A stretch of 51,463 nucleotides of DNA from Saccoglossus kowalevskii. Taxonomy: Eukaryota; Hemichordata; Enteropneusta; Harrimaniidae. The stretch spans positions 546,024 to 597,486 of the forward strand of contig NW_003118930.1 in the NCBI RefSeq assembly GCF_000003605.2. The letters are read 5' to 3'. Under the pieces are notes generated by a model. It saw nothing but the letters and a program-made list of their open reading frames with translations, searched no databases and was not told the DNA's origin. Positions 33,311-46,800 of this stretch are shown one piece after another; the stretch's first letter is position 1; every line of letters begins with the position of its first letter. A program made the translations under genes and the position numbers.

Positions 33311-33591
33311 AGAGCGGTGGTCGTCGGCGCTGCGCATGTGCGACATTTGTGTTGATAAACATTGCTTTTCCCACAATTCAAATGGAAATCACAAGTACGA
33401 GTTATGATCTGGTTGCGACGTGCACTAATTGTCGACGATGACTCATTCGATACCTTCCAATCACCAAAGAAATTACCTAGTTAAAGCTTGGTAACGTCTC
33501 ACTTTGTACTCGTTGGTCTGCGCAACAGTCGCAATCTTTGTTCATATGACACCCATATCTCACGCATGCATCGCGCGAAGACCACCGCCCT
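33311..33591. mobile_element. 281-bp TTAA-flanked MITE, longer subfamily
   Basis: TTAA at 33307-33310 and 33592-33595. The ends AGAGCGGTGGTCGTCG and (reverse complement) AGGGCGGTGGTCTTCG match almost perfectly. The interior CATTTGTGTTGATAAACATT and CACAATTCAAATGGAAATCA stretch is shared with 34939-35053. No ORF of note. Confidence 0.8.
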
Positions 33592-33595
33592 TTAA

Positions 33596-34664
33596 TAGAA
33601 ATAGAACAGTGATCGGTGTGCACGCACAACGACTGGTTACGCAAATGAGCCAGGATGCTCGGCGATCTTGAATACGCGCCCACAATCTACGATAACCGAT
33701 AGAAAATGCAAAATGGCTATACGGAATAAATACGATATCACCTAAAAGATTTACTAAATCTTGCTCTCCAAAAATTCGGAATGAAAATTACTAAACTGAT
33801 ATCATCTATTCTAAACAATCACAGCATGCTTATTAACTCTAAGATGTGATAAACGTGAATGATGATCTTGACAATGAACCCTATTTATTAGCATGCATGT
33901 ACGGATATAATACCTACATCATCAAAGATACCAGGTAGCCGCTGATATCCTCACCCATAATGACCATGGAGGTCGCTTTATATGCAATATATGCGTTAGA
34001 AGAGAGAGTTAAAATCACCACTTTGGTTTGACTTTGAGATTGAATCCGCGATTTGCGTTCCGCTGTGATTAGTTGTAACGCCTTGAGGTATGTTCAACAA
34101 TCAGTTTCAGTTGCTTGCTGCTAAGTATGTACAAACACTGTGTTGTCCGTGAAGGACGGGGATCAGACTTGTTTTATTTGCTTCAACGAAGAATAGTATC
34201 GTACGTAGTCCTATCACGGCTCCAATCAGTTTATATTATAGTCCCAGCCAGAAATATATTTCCTTAATGGTGTCATTACTAGGGATTCAACAACAATCAT
34301 AACACACACACTCTCACCACCAATATGCCCAGTACTCAAACTACATTCAACGATCTGTACTAATCATGACTATTTCGAAAATCACACCGGAGGGTATTTC
34401 CTCATTCGTACATCCACGCCGACTTTATTTATAAATTATTTTAACTTTTTTTTAAAAGAAAAATGGTTATGTTTAAATGTATGCAGTATATAACACCTCA
34501 CTAAAATAAGCATTGTCGGTAAAAACGTGTTTTGACAATACAGTATAATTGTGTTTACAAGCGAGAATGAATGAACTTTTAGAAGCAAATGGCCGCCGAG
34601 AGCACGAAAGCCGTCGAACTTGTTTTTACCGTTCACAAGTTCTTCTAACATCATCGCACCCACT
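33596..34664. other. Spacer, nothing recognised
   Basis: No coding or repeat signal I can support. Confidence 0.4.
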
Positions 34665-34938
34665 GACATTATTATACGTACATCTGTCACCGTAACGCCA
34701 TAAGTTATAGCGTGCCGTAGTAATTTGCGGTATTGCACTAGGTATTTCCATTCTACCATATTAGGAAAGCGAATTCCAAATATGGAACGATTGCGCGCGT
34801 AAGCGTCTAATAATAAAAATAAACATGGCTGCCCCCAGGATCGACCGGAGCTCATACAAAAAAGTTCGCTAAATCTGTTCTAAACTTTTTGGATTTTGGC
34901 ATTCGCATGATGTATTCCTGGGAGGAAAAGATGTTTAA

Positions 34939-35106
34939 AGCGCGGTAGTCGTCGCGCTGCGCATGTGCCACATTTGTGTTGATAAACATTTATTTTCCCA
35001 CAATCCAATGCGCTCTTCGAATGGAAATCACAAGTATGAGGTTTGACCTGGGCNNNNNNNNNNNNNNNNNNNNNNNNNNNNNNNNNNNNNNNNNNNNNNN
35101 NNNGCT
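34939..35106. mobile_element. TTAA-flanked MITE nested in repeat X, interrupted by gap
   Basis: TTAA at 34935-34938 and 35107-35110. The left end AGCGCGGTAGTCGTCGCGC and subterminal TGCGCATGTG and CATTTGTGTTGATAAACATT match 33311-33591. Only the last few right-end bases are visible after the 50-N gap. Confidence 0.7.
35054..35103. other. Assembly gap (50 N)
   Basis: Run of N, probably a placeholder size, inside a repeat. Confidence 0.99.
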
Positions 35107-35245
35107 TTAATATTAAGATATCACGAGGATACTGCAAAGTATGCACTCAAACAGTACGCGGTCGCATTGACCTCTGCTGCGCGTCGGTCGATACTGCCGC
35201 TGTACTGTCTTCGTGCACACTTTGCAGTATCCTCGTAATAACCTC

Positions 35246-38200
35246 ACATTATGTTGTGGCGCTCTCGTTCTCTAGGCGGCTACTTGCGTCTAAGGTGTAT
35301 TTCACTTGGTTTATTTCCTGAATTTACTACAACGACATATTGTCGCTTTGCGCATACTGTTAAATTCTAGTGATATTTGATTAGTTGAGGTGAGAGTTAT
35401 ACTGCACTATTATATAGTTATTACCTAGCGAAGAAATCCATCACGAATTCATTGTTTCTTTTTATTAGTTTGTGTCATTTATTCATTCGTTATAATCGGA
35501 GTAGATTTGTTTAAATCAGAGATTTGTTTGCATCGCTCAATAGGTGATTTTCTGTTCAACTGCGAGAATTCGCGAGTTGCGTGGAAGACGCGCACCGAAC
35601 GTCGTCCAAAATAATCAAACGATTTGATTTTGAACTCGATTTTTGTTATTTCGTAGCTCACATCGAAAGGCCGATCTTTGACAGGAGAATATTGCGATTG
35701 AATACCTTCACTTCATCGAAATTGACCATCATCAAATGTGTACAGCACATTATTAAGCATGGAAATATCTCCAAAAATAGGCCACTATACGCTATGACCT
35801 TTGTTTGTCCTGTTTTTACCTTCGATTTCACGCATAACGCGTGATCTCGCAGTGAACGGAAAAAAAGGTCTATAGGTACAACACACACGTCAATGTACAA
35901 ACAGACATAAATTATAAGGTTCGTGAAAGGAAAGACACGTTCATCCAATCTCAAACATGCACTGATTAGATTAGTGACAAACAACGACACCTCGCTTGTT
36001 GGCATAAAATCCGGCGACCTGCCACACAAACAGCATGTGCTTTCTGTTTACGTCATTGTATTTAGATACTAGCACCATAAATCGTTTTATTTATTTTTTT
36101 CGCATAGAACGTTCATTTACCAGCGAAATGGCACTTAATGGGGTTATTAGAATATGATGCCATGTATAATCATATGTCATATTTCAATAAAGAATGAACA
36201 TATAAAAATATTAATAGCATCCGGTATTGGACAAACTGGAACAGATGATGCAGTCAGTATTATCTACGTCACTATACCCCGAGCAATAAACGTATTGTGT
36301 ATAGGTGTCTGTGTGTTTCATAACTTGCCAGTGGATATTAAATGGGGAATTTCAATTATTTCCTGTCAGAGCCAGCTGTCACTGGTCGAATGGAGTAATA
36401 GTTGAGTGATTAGCATCTCTGAAGCACACACAAAACCTCCTTCGCTCGCTTTCTAAAAAACCTTCGAGATAATACACACACACAGGGAACACAGCTGCCG
36501 AGACATCGATACGTTCTCCTGTCAGAAACATCGCATTAAAACCAAATGCGACGAAGCTCGTGACTGGAAGCAATATACAAATGGTACGTCAGATACGTGT
36601 TAACTGCTAAGTACCTTACGAAACATTCCCACTCTCCGATAACACTTTACTCTTTACGTGTCAACGTTAATGCAATGTGTGGTGTTTTTGCTAGATTCGT
36701 TATAAAGGTACATGTCGAATTCAAATAGTACAAGAATAAAGTGTTTTTAATGATGTTTCTATTTTATTTATAGAAATAGCAACATCAGCTAAGACTGAAT
36801 AGGGCTCATAATGAAATGTAAGAATCTGACCCCAGGCCTCGGGTTTTTGCGAGGTGTAGACATTCAAAATTATGAGCGGAACTGTACTCAAGCATTAACG
36901 TGTTACGTTTCACCCCTGAGCACGTACGAATGTAATGGAATTGGGCGATCTCGACGATTAAATAATCTGACATGCCTGATTGTACCTAGTCGTATTATTC
37001 TGCATTGCTTCATTTGATTACAGATATTTGTATTTCCAGTCTACATGAATCTGTGTTATTTACCTCATTGGGACAAATAAATAAAGAAATGGGGCAAATA
37101 AATAAATATTCATCGACACCCTGTAAGGAATGAACGATTATATATAGTGCATGTAGTTATTAATAAAAGGGAAATGACGTCATATCGTTAAGTAGATCTC
37201 CCTATTTCGCTAACAACACTGTCAAAGGAAGTATACCTGACGTTAGCTCTATGTTCCAGTAAAGATGACTAAATACCCCGGCACTCTGCTTTTTTGAAGA
37301 GAGGAATTAAATAGCTATTGACGTACAGAAGCCGTCCCCTGAGCGTTGACTGTCGAGGGAAGTAAATTGCCCATTTTAGGGCGTGGAATTTCACATTCAC
37401 AAGTATTGTATTTTCCCTTGTGGCAATAGAATACCAATTAGTGATTGTATACGACGGAAGCCCTGAAGTATGCAGCCAATTTAGATCTGTCCGCTGGTAC
37501 ACAGCGCTGTATATGTCATTCATCAATAGCAACGCTAATATACCGAGCATTCGTTAACCGTGTAATTCGATTGAGTACTTAGACCATGGGTCTTGGACTA
37601 CCATTGGACACTCAATGAAGCAATATAACAAATGGTTATTAATCATACTTCATTACATGAATAATATCAGCGTACTATTTTCAAATTATAAGTGAAACAA
37701 TTTTGATAATTTTTACTTTTGATAGTTACGTTATGCTCAAATCAGTATGAAATTACTTCACCGGAAACAAGCATCGGCAAAGGTTTAAATGACAAAAGTT
37801 GCCCAACATTTTCATCTGCGAACTTAATGGTGCAAATATTTGACGAATGATTTTATAAATTTTCAGAGACGCTACAATTAAAATTTTAATTCATTATGAA
37901 CTCACTCATGGTGTATGAAAATTGATCTGTATTCTATTATTAGAAACAGTCGGTATTTGATTGATCATTAACATTTGCCTCGAGGTTAGCTTTTCTACTT
38001 TTACCGTATTGTTTGTTAACTGAACCTTTAGGGGGTTCAGCACTTAAAGCAGATATATAAAAATTATATTAGTATTCGTGCATATTAAATTTCATGTGAA
38101 ACGACGAATCGTCTTTTGTTTGATTAACACTGTTTCAATAGGTACATTAGTTTAATAATGATTGCCCGTACACTGCCCAATCTAATAGCGCTTTAGTTAC

Positions 38201-40738
38201 TGTACCTTACCTTGTATGTGAAATGCGATCGTTTTTGTCCTCAAATTTTACATATCTATACCCGGAAACAGCTCACATCTGCACATTATGCGAAATAGTT
38301 TACTTATTTTTTCCAAGTAGGATTGTTTCGATTTAATACTTACTTGCCTATTCCTATAGGAGTTGCCTACGATTTGAACAAAGACAAACAGTCATAGTGT
38401 TTTAACTAAACTACCCAAGTAATCCAGTGTTGATTGCGTTTTCAGTTCATATAGATGATAATAATCAGTTCAGATATTACTATTCAGTATACGACAAATC
38501 CAAGATTTCAGAAATCATAATGCAAACAACACACAAATTTTGCTTTGCATCGCACACAATCCTATCAATTACAGCTGTACGATTGAAAAAGCTCTGGGCC
38601 TGATTAGGAATAAAATTTGCTTCAGTGCGACTCCACGCACATTTTATTTATAGTAGATGCATTTTTATTTGATTTCCCAAATGATTTGTTTTTGTTTTGG
38701 GGTTGTTGAGTAAAATAATTCATGAGTAATCATCTACAAGAACTCTATCATTACCTATTCTGAGTATGCCTTCGCACATAGCACATGTTATACACCAGAA
38801 AATTCAATCCAATGTGAGCGATGTTACAGTTCTATCGCAAAGCTCTTTCTCAATAAGGGTCAGAGCTTTATAGCCAGCCCACGTATACACGGATACTTAT
38901 ATTTCCAACTACTGTTTCAACATTTGCAACAAACTGATACATTGAGCGCCATTCTATAAATTTCAAACGTTTGCAAATATGACGAAGTTCACTAAATGCG
39001 ATCACACCAGCAAGTCATGCATAATTCGTGTTAGATACTGTATTCAGAGCAAACATATACTGTTGTCATACATCCGCGCGTAGCATTTAACTAATGAATG
39101 AACATTTGTGTATTGATTCCAGTCACGAAGATCAGTCCCATATCGTTATTTAAGGGCAGTCGACCTATTATATAAGGGCAAAATGTACTTTTTGCTAAGT
39201 GTTAGAAAATAATTGCTTGACACAAGACATCAAATGTCATTTTTACACAGTATACAATCATTTGGAAGATTATTATTAAATTATGGGAGAACAGATGTCG
39301 TAAAATATTGAATTGTTGGAACTATTTATAGGATTGTATGTTATTTTATGCTTTCATAAACAATAAGTAGTGTTTCTCAGAATTGTCAAACTTACATCTA
39401 AATATATTTTTTTGTCACAATATGTAACCGTCAAAAATGTAATATACACGTTTAAGACTATACCTTTTTACCATATAAACCAGTATTTAATGGCTCATTT
39501 CATTGATACTTGACTAATTTGTATTTGTACGAACATTAATTTGACTTCCATAGCTTTGTATCTGCATTATGCGTGCAATAGCATACAATAACACTCTGCT
39601 GTAAGATTCAAGTAAATTTGGAGACATGTTTACCTCAATGCCACCTCAACAGTTAATTTCTTAATGTGAGTTTTGTTAACGTACAATGCTAGTCAAAATA
39701 AGAACATTTTACTTAATCAGCCAAAGAACACTGCGTTATTCCGCTAGTTTGCACTACCTGGTCGATGTATTGTAGAGTGTATGTTTATTCAGTATGATAA
39801 TTAGTCAATAAACAGATAGTCGATAACAATCTTATTTAGCACAGCTGTAGTCATACGTTAACTGTTCATTTGTACGGAAACCCTCGAATCACGCTGAGGC
39901 GCATTAACGATCCCCACGAGCCGGTTATTATACCTTGATCATTGCGTCTGTGTCGAATAAAAAATGTCCATTTCGAACACAGACTTGTTAATCACCAGTT
40001 GTTGGGTCATTTAGATTCTGTTGAGGTTTGTTAATTTACTTTGAAGACAAATGTAAGAAGCATTTTCTGCAGAGGGGGCATGTGCCGTCGGCGTGGCTCA
40101 ATCGATATCACCTGCAGAGTAGAATTGACATTTCGTTAATGTACGTCAACTCTATAAAATGGTTGGTTTTTGCCAATCAAGATCATTATGCGTTCGATAG
40201 CATGTGACTTGCCACGAAATGAAGTGTCATGGTTATTGATTGTGAGACGTCACACTTATGCGACGAGACTGGTTATAGAGTGCATGTCCTGAATAATTTA
40301 AATATAATATCTTCACTGCAATGCTCTTCTTAGATTTTCTCAACCGTTATCTCTGACCTTTGACATTGCATTTCGACAGCGGCACTAACGGCACGTATTT
40401 GCATATCATGTCAATCATTCTACACAAAACGTCTTCTTTAGAAGCATTTAACAGTTTCCAAGTTCAAAGTTACTAAGTAGTTCGACCCTTTATTTTATTC
40501 ATACTATATATGTAAATAAATAGTAGCCACCGTTCCTTTTCGATTCTAATTTTCGATTCTTATCTCAACTTTTTTTTTAGTTTGATGTCTCTACGTCATT
40601 ATTTATGTTATTGTAGCATCCTCAATCGACAAAACATGAACGTTAAAACTATAGTGGAGCTGAGAGAAAAATAATTAGACGCTAATGTAAACTGTAATTT
40701 GCTTTTTAAAGAATAAATTAAAAAGTTGACCAGGACGT
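35246..40738. other. Spacer, nothing recognised
   Basis: About 5.5 kb of AT-rich DNA with only short chance ORFs on both strands. No splice-flanked coding segment, repeat pair or RNA gene found by eye. Confidence 0.45.
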
Positions 40739-40815
40739 ATTATTATTACAATATTGATCAGTAATATTACAATATCGATCAGTATTATTACAATATTGGT
40801 CAGTATTACTACAAT
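40739..40815. repeat. 21-bp minisatellite, locus 1
   Basis: Three to four units of the type ATTGATCAGTATTATTACAA, the same unit as at 43343-43505. Confidence 0.8.
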
Positions 40816-42372
40816 TAATGTGCAAGTTACAATATGTTTCTACGCGACTTGTGATTAAACTTTGAATACAGGAGCACCGACCCAGATTCATTGAGAGGAA
40901 ATCAAGCACACTGTGCTCATTACCCGACCTGGTGAAAGGCGATTTTGTTTTAAATAATTAAGATAAAGACTTCAACAGTTTCCAAGCGCATGTCGAACAA
41001 CTATCCTAATATCAACGATGTTTAAATGAGTTTATATATCATGCTGCACCTACGACTCGACAATAAATTGCTTGGACTCAATTTGCAAACAACGCCAGCG
41101 TATGTACATACTGAACACCTCGAGTATCCCTGGAGATATCCCTATATTTTATTCATAAACGTGCGTAAAGTTCTAATTAAAAATAATTATGGTTGTGTTG
41201 TGCTTTATAATGCGATCTCACTCAATACAGAATTAAAGTATTAAAATCCCCCCAAAAAACTTTATGGTATAACGAATATCCAATGTATAGCACTTGATGA
41301 TATGTAAATGAGGCAACTCAACATTTCCCACATTAGAATACAACATGATTCTCATCAAAGCAGTTCTATTAAATGAATCTGAAATTGTTTATATTAAAAT
41401 TTATTAAGTGACTCGAGGCCTTCTCAGCGTGACCCAAGTTAAACTCCCAACAAGCCCATGTGTAATTCACCTTTAACATTTCTATGTTTTTTTTTCATTA
41501 ATTGTTTTTTGTTGAAACGCTTTCCTAATGAAAACACACTCATGCTGATATAAATGTACTAATATTGGATTATGAACATTGCACTTTCATTGACAGTTAC
41601 GTTTGTAGAGGAATATAGTTCGCAAGCACGTTTTTTTAATTGACGTAAGTCATCATTATGTTGTCGTATAAATTATACATAATGTTCCTAATAGTAAACA
41701 CATTCCGGTTTATAGATTTTAGTCGGCGCACCCCACCTTTGAAATGGTTTCAACTTCCTGGTTTATGTTGTTTCGCTATAATTGACTATTGATCAAACAC
41801 GACTGAGTCGCTCCCTTATCGCTGGGAAACCGCCAGATTCATCAGCTCCGCAGATAAGCTGCATGTTGGATTTTCCCAAAGGCATGATTTTCATAGTAAT
41901 TGTCGCGTAGTTTACTAATGGGAAACTGATAAGCAAGCCTGGCTTTATTTACAACCGTGTAGTGAGTCATCTATTATTTTGCATTACGACAACGTCATTA
42001 ATATTGAAGGTCAACTCGGCGTGTGTTTAACATTGGACATCACATATAGTTTCAGAAAAAAGAGCGACACGTCCACTACTAGTCTTAGTATATTACGTAA
42101 AAGGTGTACAAAATATTACCATACCTAGTCTAATCAAATTCAATAACATTTCGCATTAATTGATTGAGTTGGCCGACATAGACATCGTATTACATGTATT
42201 ACTGACCAGTATCCATGATGATATACGATATTGCACTATCACGCACATCACTTCAAGTGTCGCATCGTGGATTGCCAGATACGCTGACCATGTATGCATC
42301 GCCTACGATGTGGATGGCATCGGTAAATGATGCAATTGTCACATCTCCCAATATACCATATTCGCAAATGGA
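40816..42372. other. Spacer, nothing recognised
   Basis: No supported feature. Confidence 0.4.
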
Positions 42373-42568
42373 CGCCGAAATCTCGTTGAGAACGAGAGAA
42401 AGCCTCGAGACTTGTATTTGCTTCTCAAGCAGTGTTCCAATCTCTCATAGTGTCACTCATCTATGTAAACATGGTACTTCGATCATTGGATATGAGAGGG
42501 AATAGAACAATATTTGAGGTGCAAACACAAGTCTCGTGGTTCTCGAACCTTTCAACGAGACCTCGGCG
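42373..42568. repeat. Inverted repeat, ~55-bp arms
   Basis: Left arm 42373-42425 (CGCCGAAATCTCGTTGAG, CGAGACTTGTATTTGC) pairs with right arm 42515-42568 (reverse complement CGCCGAGGTCTCGTTGAA, CGAGACTTGTGTTTGC). The loop is about 90 bp. It may be a foldback element. The 96-codon ORF across it has no family likeness. Confidence 0.65.
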
Positions 42569-43342
42569 GCCATTTTTAAATAAGGTATACTATTTGTTAA
42601 GCTTTGCAAGGGTGATTAGCATTGTTAACTGATGCGATTGTTTGAAGCGCTGTCAATCAATAAATGGTAATTTACAATGTGGAAGTGACGAGCGTAGTGT
42701 TCAAACAAAACATATACTTATCCCGAGATCGATCTTCATTGTATGAACCCTGTAAAGTACGAAACACCACGTGTTTTAATATCTGCATGCTGATCGCGAT
42801 TCGTCTTGATAGCCTGTTTAATTAATATTGTATGGTTAACCCATTAGTTTCGCGATCTTTGAACTTTGTGAGTGGCACCCTAGTCATAGGCAAACGTGAC
42901 ATCGCGAATGTGAATATTGAATGCATCACACCATCTCAATTTGACGTGTGCTTCGTATTTCCCAGCTTAATAAATAATTATCGTACCCATTGACACGTGC
43001 GAGGAAGATACACATCAAACCGATTTTAGTTCATACGTAGACTTCTGTTCCTAGCGATATATAATGTTTCAAATATGGTACACTCACATACATCATAAAT
43101 CCATCGTGTTGACGTAAACTTACTATTTATGAAAATTCAAATAATTCTTTGCAGGCTTTGCAACGTTGACAATGTAAGATTTCGAGAATATATACATATC
43201 AATGTCGATTAAAGTATGTAATGCATTAGATCCAGATAGTTGAATGAATATGTAAATTGGCTAATTATTATACTCAAATTAATATTAGCAATAAGTATTA
43301 TCTCGTAATAACACAAAACATTTATGCGTACTGGAGTTTAAT
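42569..43342. other. Spacer, nothing recognised
   Basis: No supported feature. Confidence 0.4.
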
Positions 43343-43505
43343 ATATTGGTCAATAATATTACATTATTGGTCAGAATTATTACAATATTGATCATTATTA
43401 TTACACTATTGGTCAGAATTATTACAATATTGATTAATATTATTACACTATTGGTCAGTATTATTAGAATATTGATCAGTATCATTACAATATTAATCAT
43501 TATTA
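43343..43505. repeat. 21-bp minisatellite, locus 2
   Basis: About seven 21-bp units alternating ATTGGTCAGAATTATTACAA and ATTGATCATTATTATTACAC types. It abuts the left end of repeat X copy C. Confidence 0.88.
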
Positions 43506-43870
43506 TACATCTGTTACCGTAACGCCATAACTTACAGCGTGTCATAATTTTGTGGTATTTTACGGGGGATTTTTATCCTACCATATTAGGAAATGCGTCC
43601 TCTAATAATAAAACAAATATGGCTGCCATTAGGGCTTGACCGAACTCCACACAAAGAAATTCGCTAATTCTGTTCTAAACATTTTGGATTTCGGCATCCA
43701 TATGTTGCCTCCCTGGAAAGAAAAGATGTATAATAATAAGGTTATTGCGAGGATAGCTCAAAGTATGCACTCAGACATTACACCGGCGCATCGACCTCCG
43801 CTGCGCGTCGGTCGATACTCCCGCTGTGCTGTCTTCGTGCATACTTTGAGGTATCCTCGTAATAAACTCA
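43505..43870 (+). repeat. Repeat family X copy C, uninterrupted, with terminal hairpin
   Basis: It runs from TACATCTGTTACCGTAACGC to a hairpin at about 43740-43866 with arms GCGAGGATAGCTCAAAGTAT and (reverse complement) ACGAGGATACCTCAAAGTAT. The hairpin tip ATCGACC...GGTCGAT is itself palindromic. It lacks the MITE found in copy B, giving an empty-site comparison. Confidence 0.75.
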
Positions 43871-46800
43871 TAGTATTATTACAAAAATGGTGAGTATTAT
43901 TATAATAATGTTTCTGCATTGAGTGTCGGTAAGTAACAATGCTTAAGCAGAATGTTCAGTGATTTAGCGGCATGAAGAACATCATAGTACCAATTACTGT
44001 ACACAATTGGACGTCATTTAACTATGAGCACCGGCTACCAGCAGTGTAGTGTCATTTAAAACACAGAAGTACACAATCTAAAATGGCCATTAAAAATGCA
44101 TTTTGCCGTCAAATACTCTCTCATCCCACCGTAGTCTGTTGTTATATCACGGTTACACGATAATAACACACGCGCAGAGCATCCTGAAGGAGATGTAATT
44201 ATCGAGGGAAATGAAATATCTCTCGTCTTCTCTTTGTACTTAACAGTAATAATTGACATTTCTGGTACGATAATGGATTCTTGAGAACATATTCACGTCA
44301 TGTCGTATTTTAGATCTTTCTTCCGTGAAAATTGGTATCATGTGATTCTGTAAAATAGCGACCGTTGCACGATAATAACCTCACTTCTAACTATTTAGAA
44401 AATGAGTAAAACTGCCGACATACATGTTTAGATGCGGATGATGGCGTAATCAAAGAAGCACTTCCATCTATGCATCGTAACATTTCCTAGTATGTAATGA
44501 AATGGAAGCGATGGTATAATTACTGTAATTGAATGAATTCTGTTCATCGTGGCGTTGTTGTAGATATAGTTGCTGTTAACAGTCATATGATTCTAATATT
44601 TTAAAGTAACTCTAATTAGGTTGTTTTCAAACTTTGGCAACATTTCTTTATTCCGCATATAAGTACGTGTATGTGTACAACCCCTGCATATGTTTAGTAA
44701 GGTTGTTGACCCCCAAAACTAAGACTAACTGTATAATTGGTTTTTGCTGAAATAGATATACAGTTATATCACATTCATAAATCTGATTGGTGCTGAGGTG
44801 CACCATTTGGCATTTTTTGTTATTAATTTGCATAGACTATAAATGACCACCACTGTACAAAGCAAAGGGCATTGTGGGTTTGCTTCAACACCTACCCTGT
44901 TTTTCTGTCTTTTTTTTTGGAAATTTACATTTTTGTTAATGTTTCAAAGATATCTTTCATTTGTCATTACTTTTAATGTGTATTGGAGTATGTCTGTAGA
45001 TTGCCTTTTATAAATATGATACATAACCATGTTATGTTGATTGGTTAGTACTAAACAGTCACTGTGTTTTTATTATTATAAGCACATTGTAGTGAATGAC
45101 ATTATATTATATTATATTAAATTCTAAATTACTGGATGTTTTGCAGATTCTGCTCAATGTCCTATTATTATATGAAAATGTTGTTTATAAATTATCAATT
45201 TCATTAACATATTTAAATTGACGGACAGTGTTGTTCAGACATGGGCTTGCAACAAAATAGTTATCACCATGTGCTTATTATCTGATCTGTTATCTGGCCT
45301 GTGCTTTGAACGACGGATCTGTTTAGTAGCTGGTTTCTTCCGAAAGTACTTTAACCTTTAACCAGTTGTTGTTGTTGTTGTTGTAATCCTGAATACATAT
45401 GAAGAATGTAGTCAACTAACATAATGTTTGGATTTAGTAGTGCACTATTTCAATAAAAATCACTGTACACTATAGTTCACGTGTCAGTTTTTTTCTAGGA
45501 CTGTTATGTCATCACATGTACGACCTTTATTCAAGGATCCATTGGTACGATATGTCCACTTTGGTTTGTAAATACACCCATCAGATCGATGAGGCAAAGC
45601 TCAAACACTTTTTGCTATGTTTAAAAATGGCAGTGAATACAAAAAAAGTTCACATTTCGTGAAACACACATATTCGCTTGGAAACCCTGGAATCGCAATA
45701 CAAAAAGGAACAGTTTCAATCATATATCAAGAAAGAGATCAAAAACCAATCAATCCTGCCTATAACGTAGTACGAAGAGGGGAATTTGTCTTCTGAATAG
45801 GCAGTGGTAAATCGCGCAGTAAATCAATCGATAGGCCTGTGCATCACACTAAGGAATTGACTGCATTCTAATGTGCATTAAAATTAATGTATAATAACGC
45901 AAATTGATTAGGCCCTTGGAGTAATGTATCTCGTCCATCAATATGTCTTGCAAACGCGAGAATCTTATTAACTGAAAAAATGAACTATTTGCTCCTTGCC
46001 AGGTCACATGATGTCTTCGCAGGTAACTATAGGGTAGATTACAGGGGCCGTGTGTAGGTAGAATTACCGTGACAGATAAACAGTACAACATTATTATATA
46101 TTAATTTTACTCGCCAACGTGGGTGTCTATAGCGACATCAAACTGTGACGGTTGAAAAGCAGTGCATGGAACAGGTATGTGTATTTGATAATTAAGTTAA
46201 GACGAATACGGCTTATCATGCAATAGTTGAGGTGAAAAAACAAACAAACCCAATGATGTGAAGAATTCAATTGACTAAGTGTATTAACGCAATATCGTAC
46301 ATTTGTAAAATTTGACGGCTCAGTATGCCAGAATACCGTAGGTAACATATGGGGTAGTTAGATTTTGCACATTATGTAGACACGAGTCAAATTTTAACTC
46401 TCTGTTGCAGTTTTATTATACATTTTTATATGTTTACATCATAAAATCGTTAATATGTGCATGTATGTGTCTTTATTTCGTCACGGGAAAATGTACTAGG
46501 AAAAATACAGACGCCTGCTTAGATAACATCTACCCGTTAAATGCACTCTCAAAATAAAACAAAACAAAAATCATGTTGTTTTTTTTTCAAAGTGGATACA
46601 GTTTTAATGGAAAGTGGAAACATTGTAAACCCCACAATCAATTATCATTCTATTTTGTATATCTCATATGCAGAAATATAGGATTTCACAAGCCTTTATG
46701 TAGACTGTGACCATTTATTTTAATTTTCAAAGACATCGTTGAAAATGAAACGATCGGTAAGAACCTCGATTCTTCTCATTAATCGTAAGCAGAGACACCA

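Larger units (their letters stand above)
34665..35245 (+). repeat. Repeat family X copy B with nested MITE and terminal hairpin
   Basis: It begins TATACGTACATCTGTCACCG and runs as in copies A and C to GGAAAAGATG, where a TTAA MITE interrupts it. It resumes at TATTAAGATATCACGAGGAT and ends in a long hairpin (arms about 35117-35160 and 35195-35240; arm motif ACGAGGATACTGCAAAGT). The assembly gap 35054-35103 lies inside the nested MITE. Confidence 0.72.

Noticed and set aside
34436-34855. Minus-strand 139-codon ORF
   Set aside because: It largely overlaps repeat X copy B, shows no family motif, and is not open in copies A and C, so it is a chance ORF.
35658-36029. Minus-strand 123-codon ORF
   Set aside because: No motif or splice context; length is within what AT-rich spacer gives by chance.
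42215-42505. Plus-strand 96-codon ORF
   Set aside because: It runs across an inverted repeat, has no recognisable domain, and shows no splice or promoter context.
43285-43545. Minus-strand ORF with ILIN/ILTN heptad-like repeats
   Set aside because: The apparent protein repeat is only the translation of the 21-bp minisatellite.
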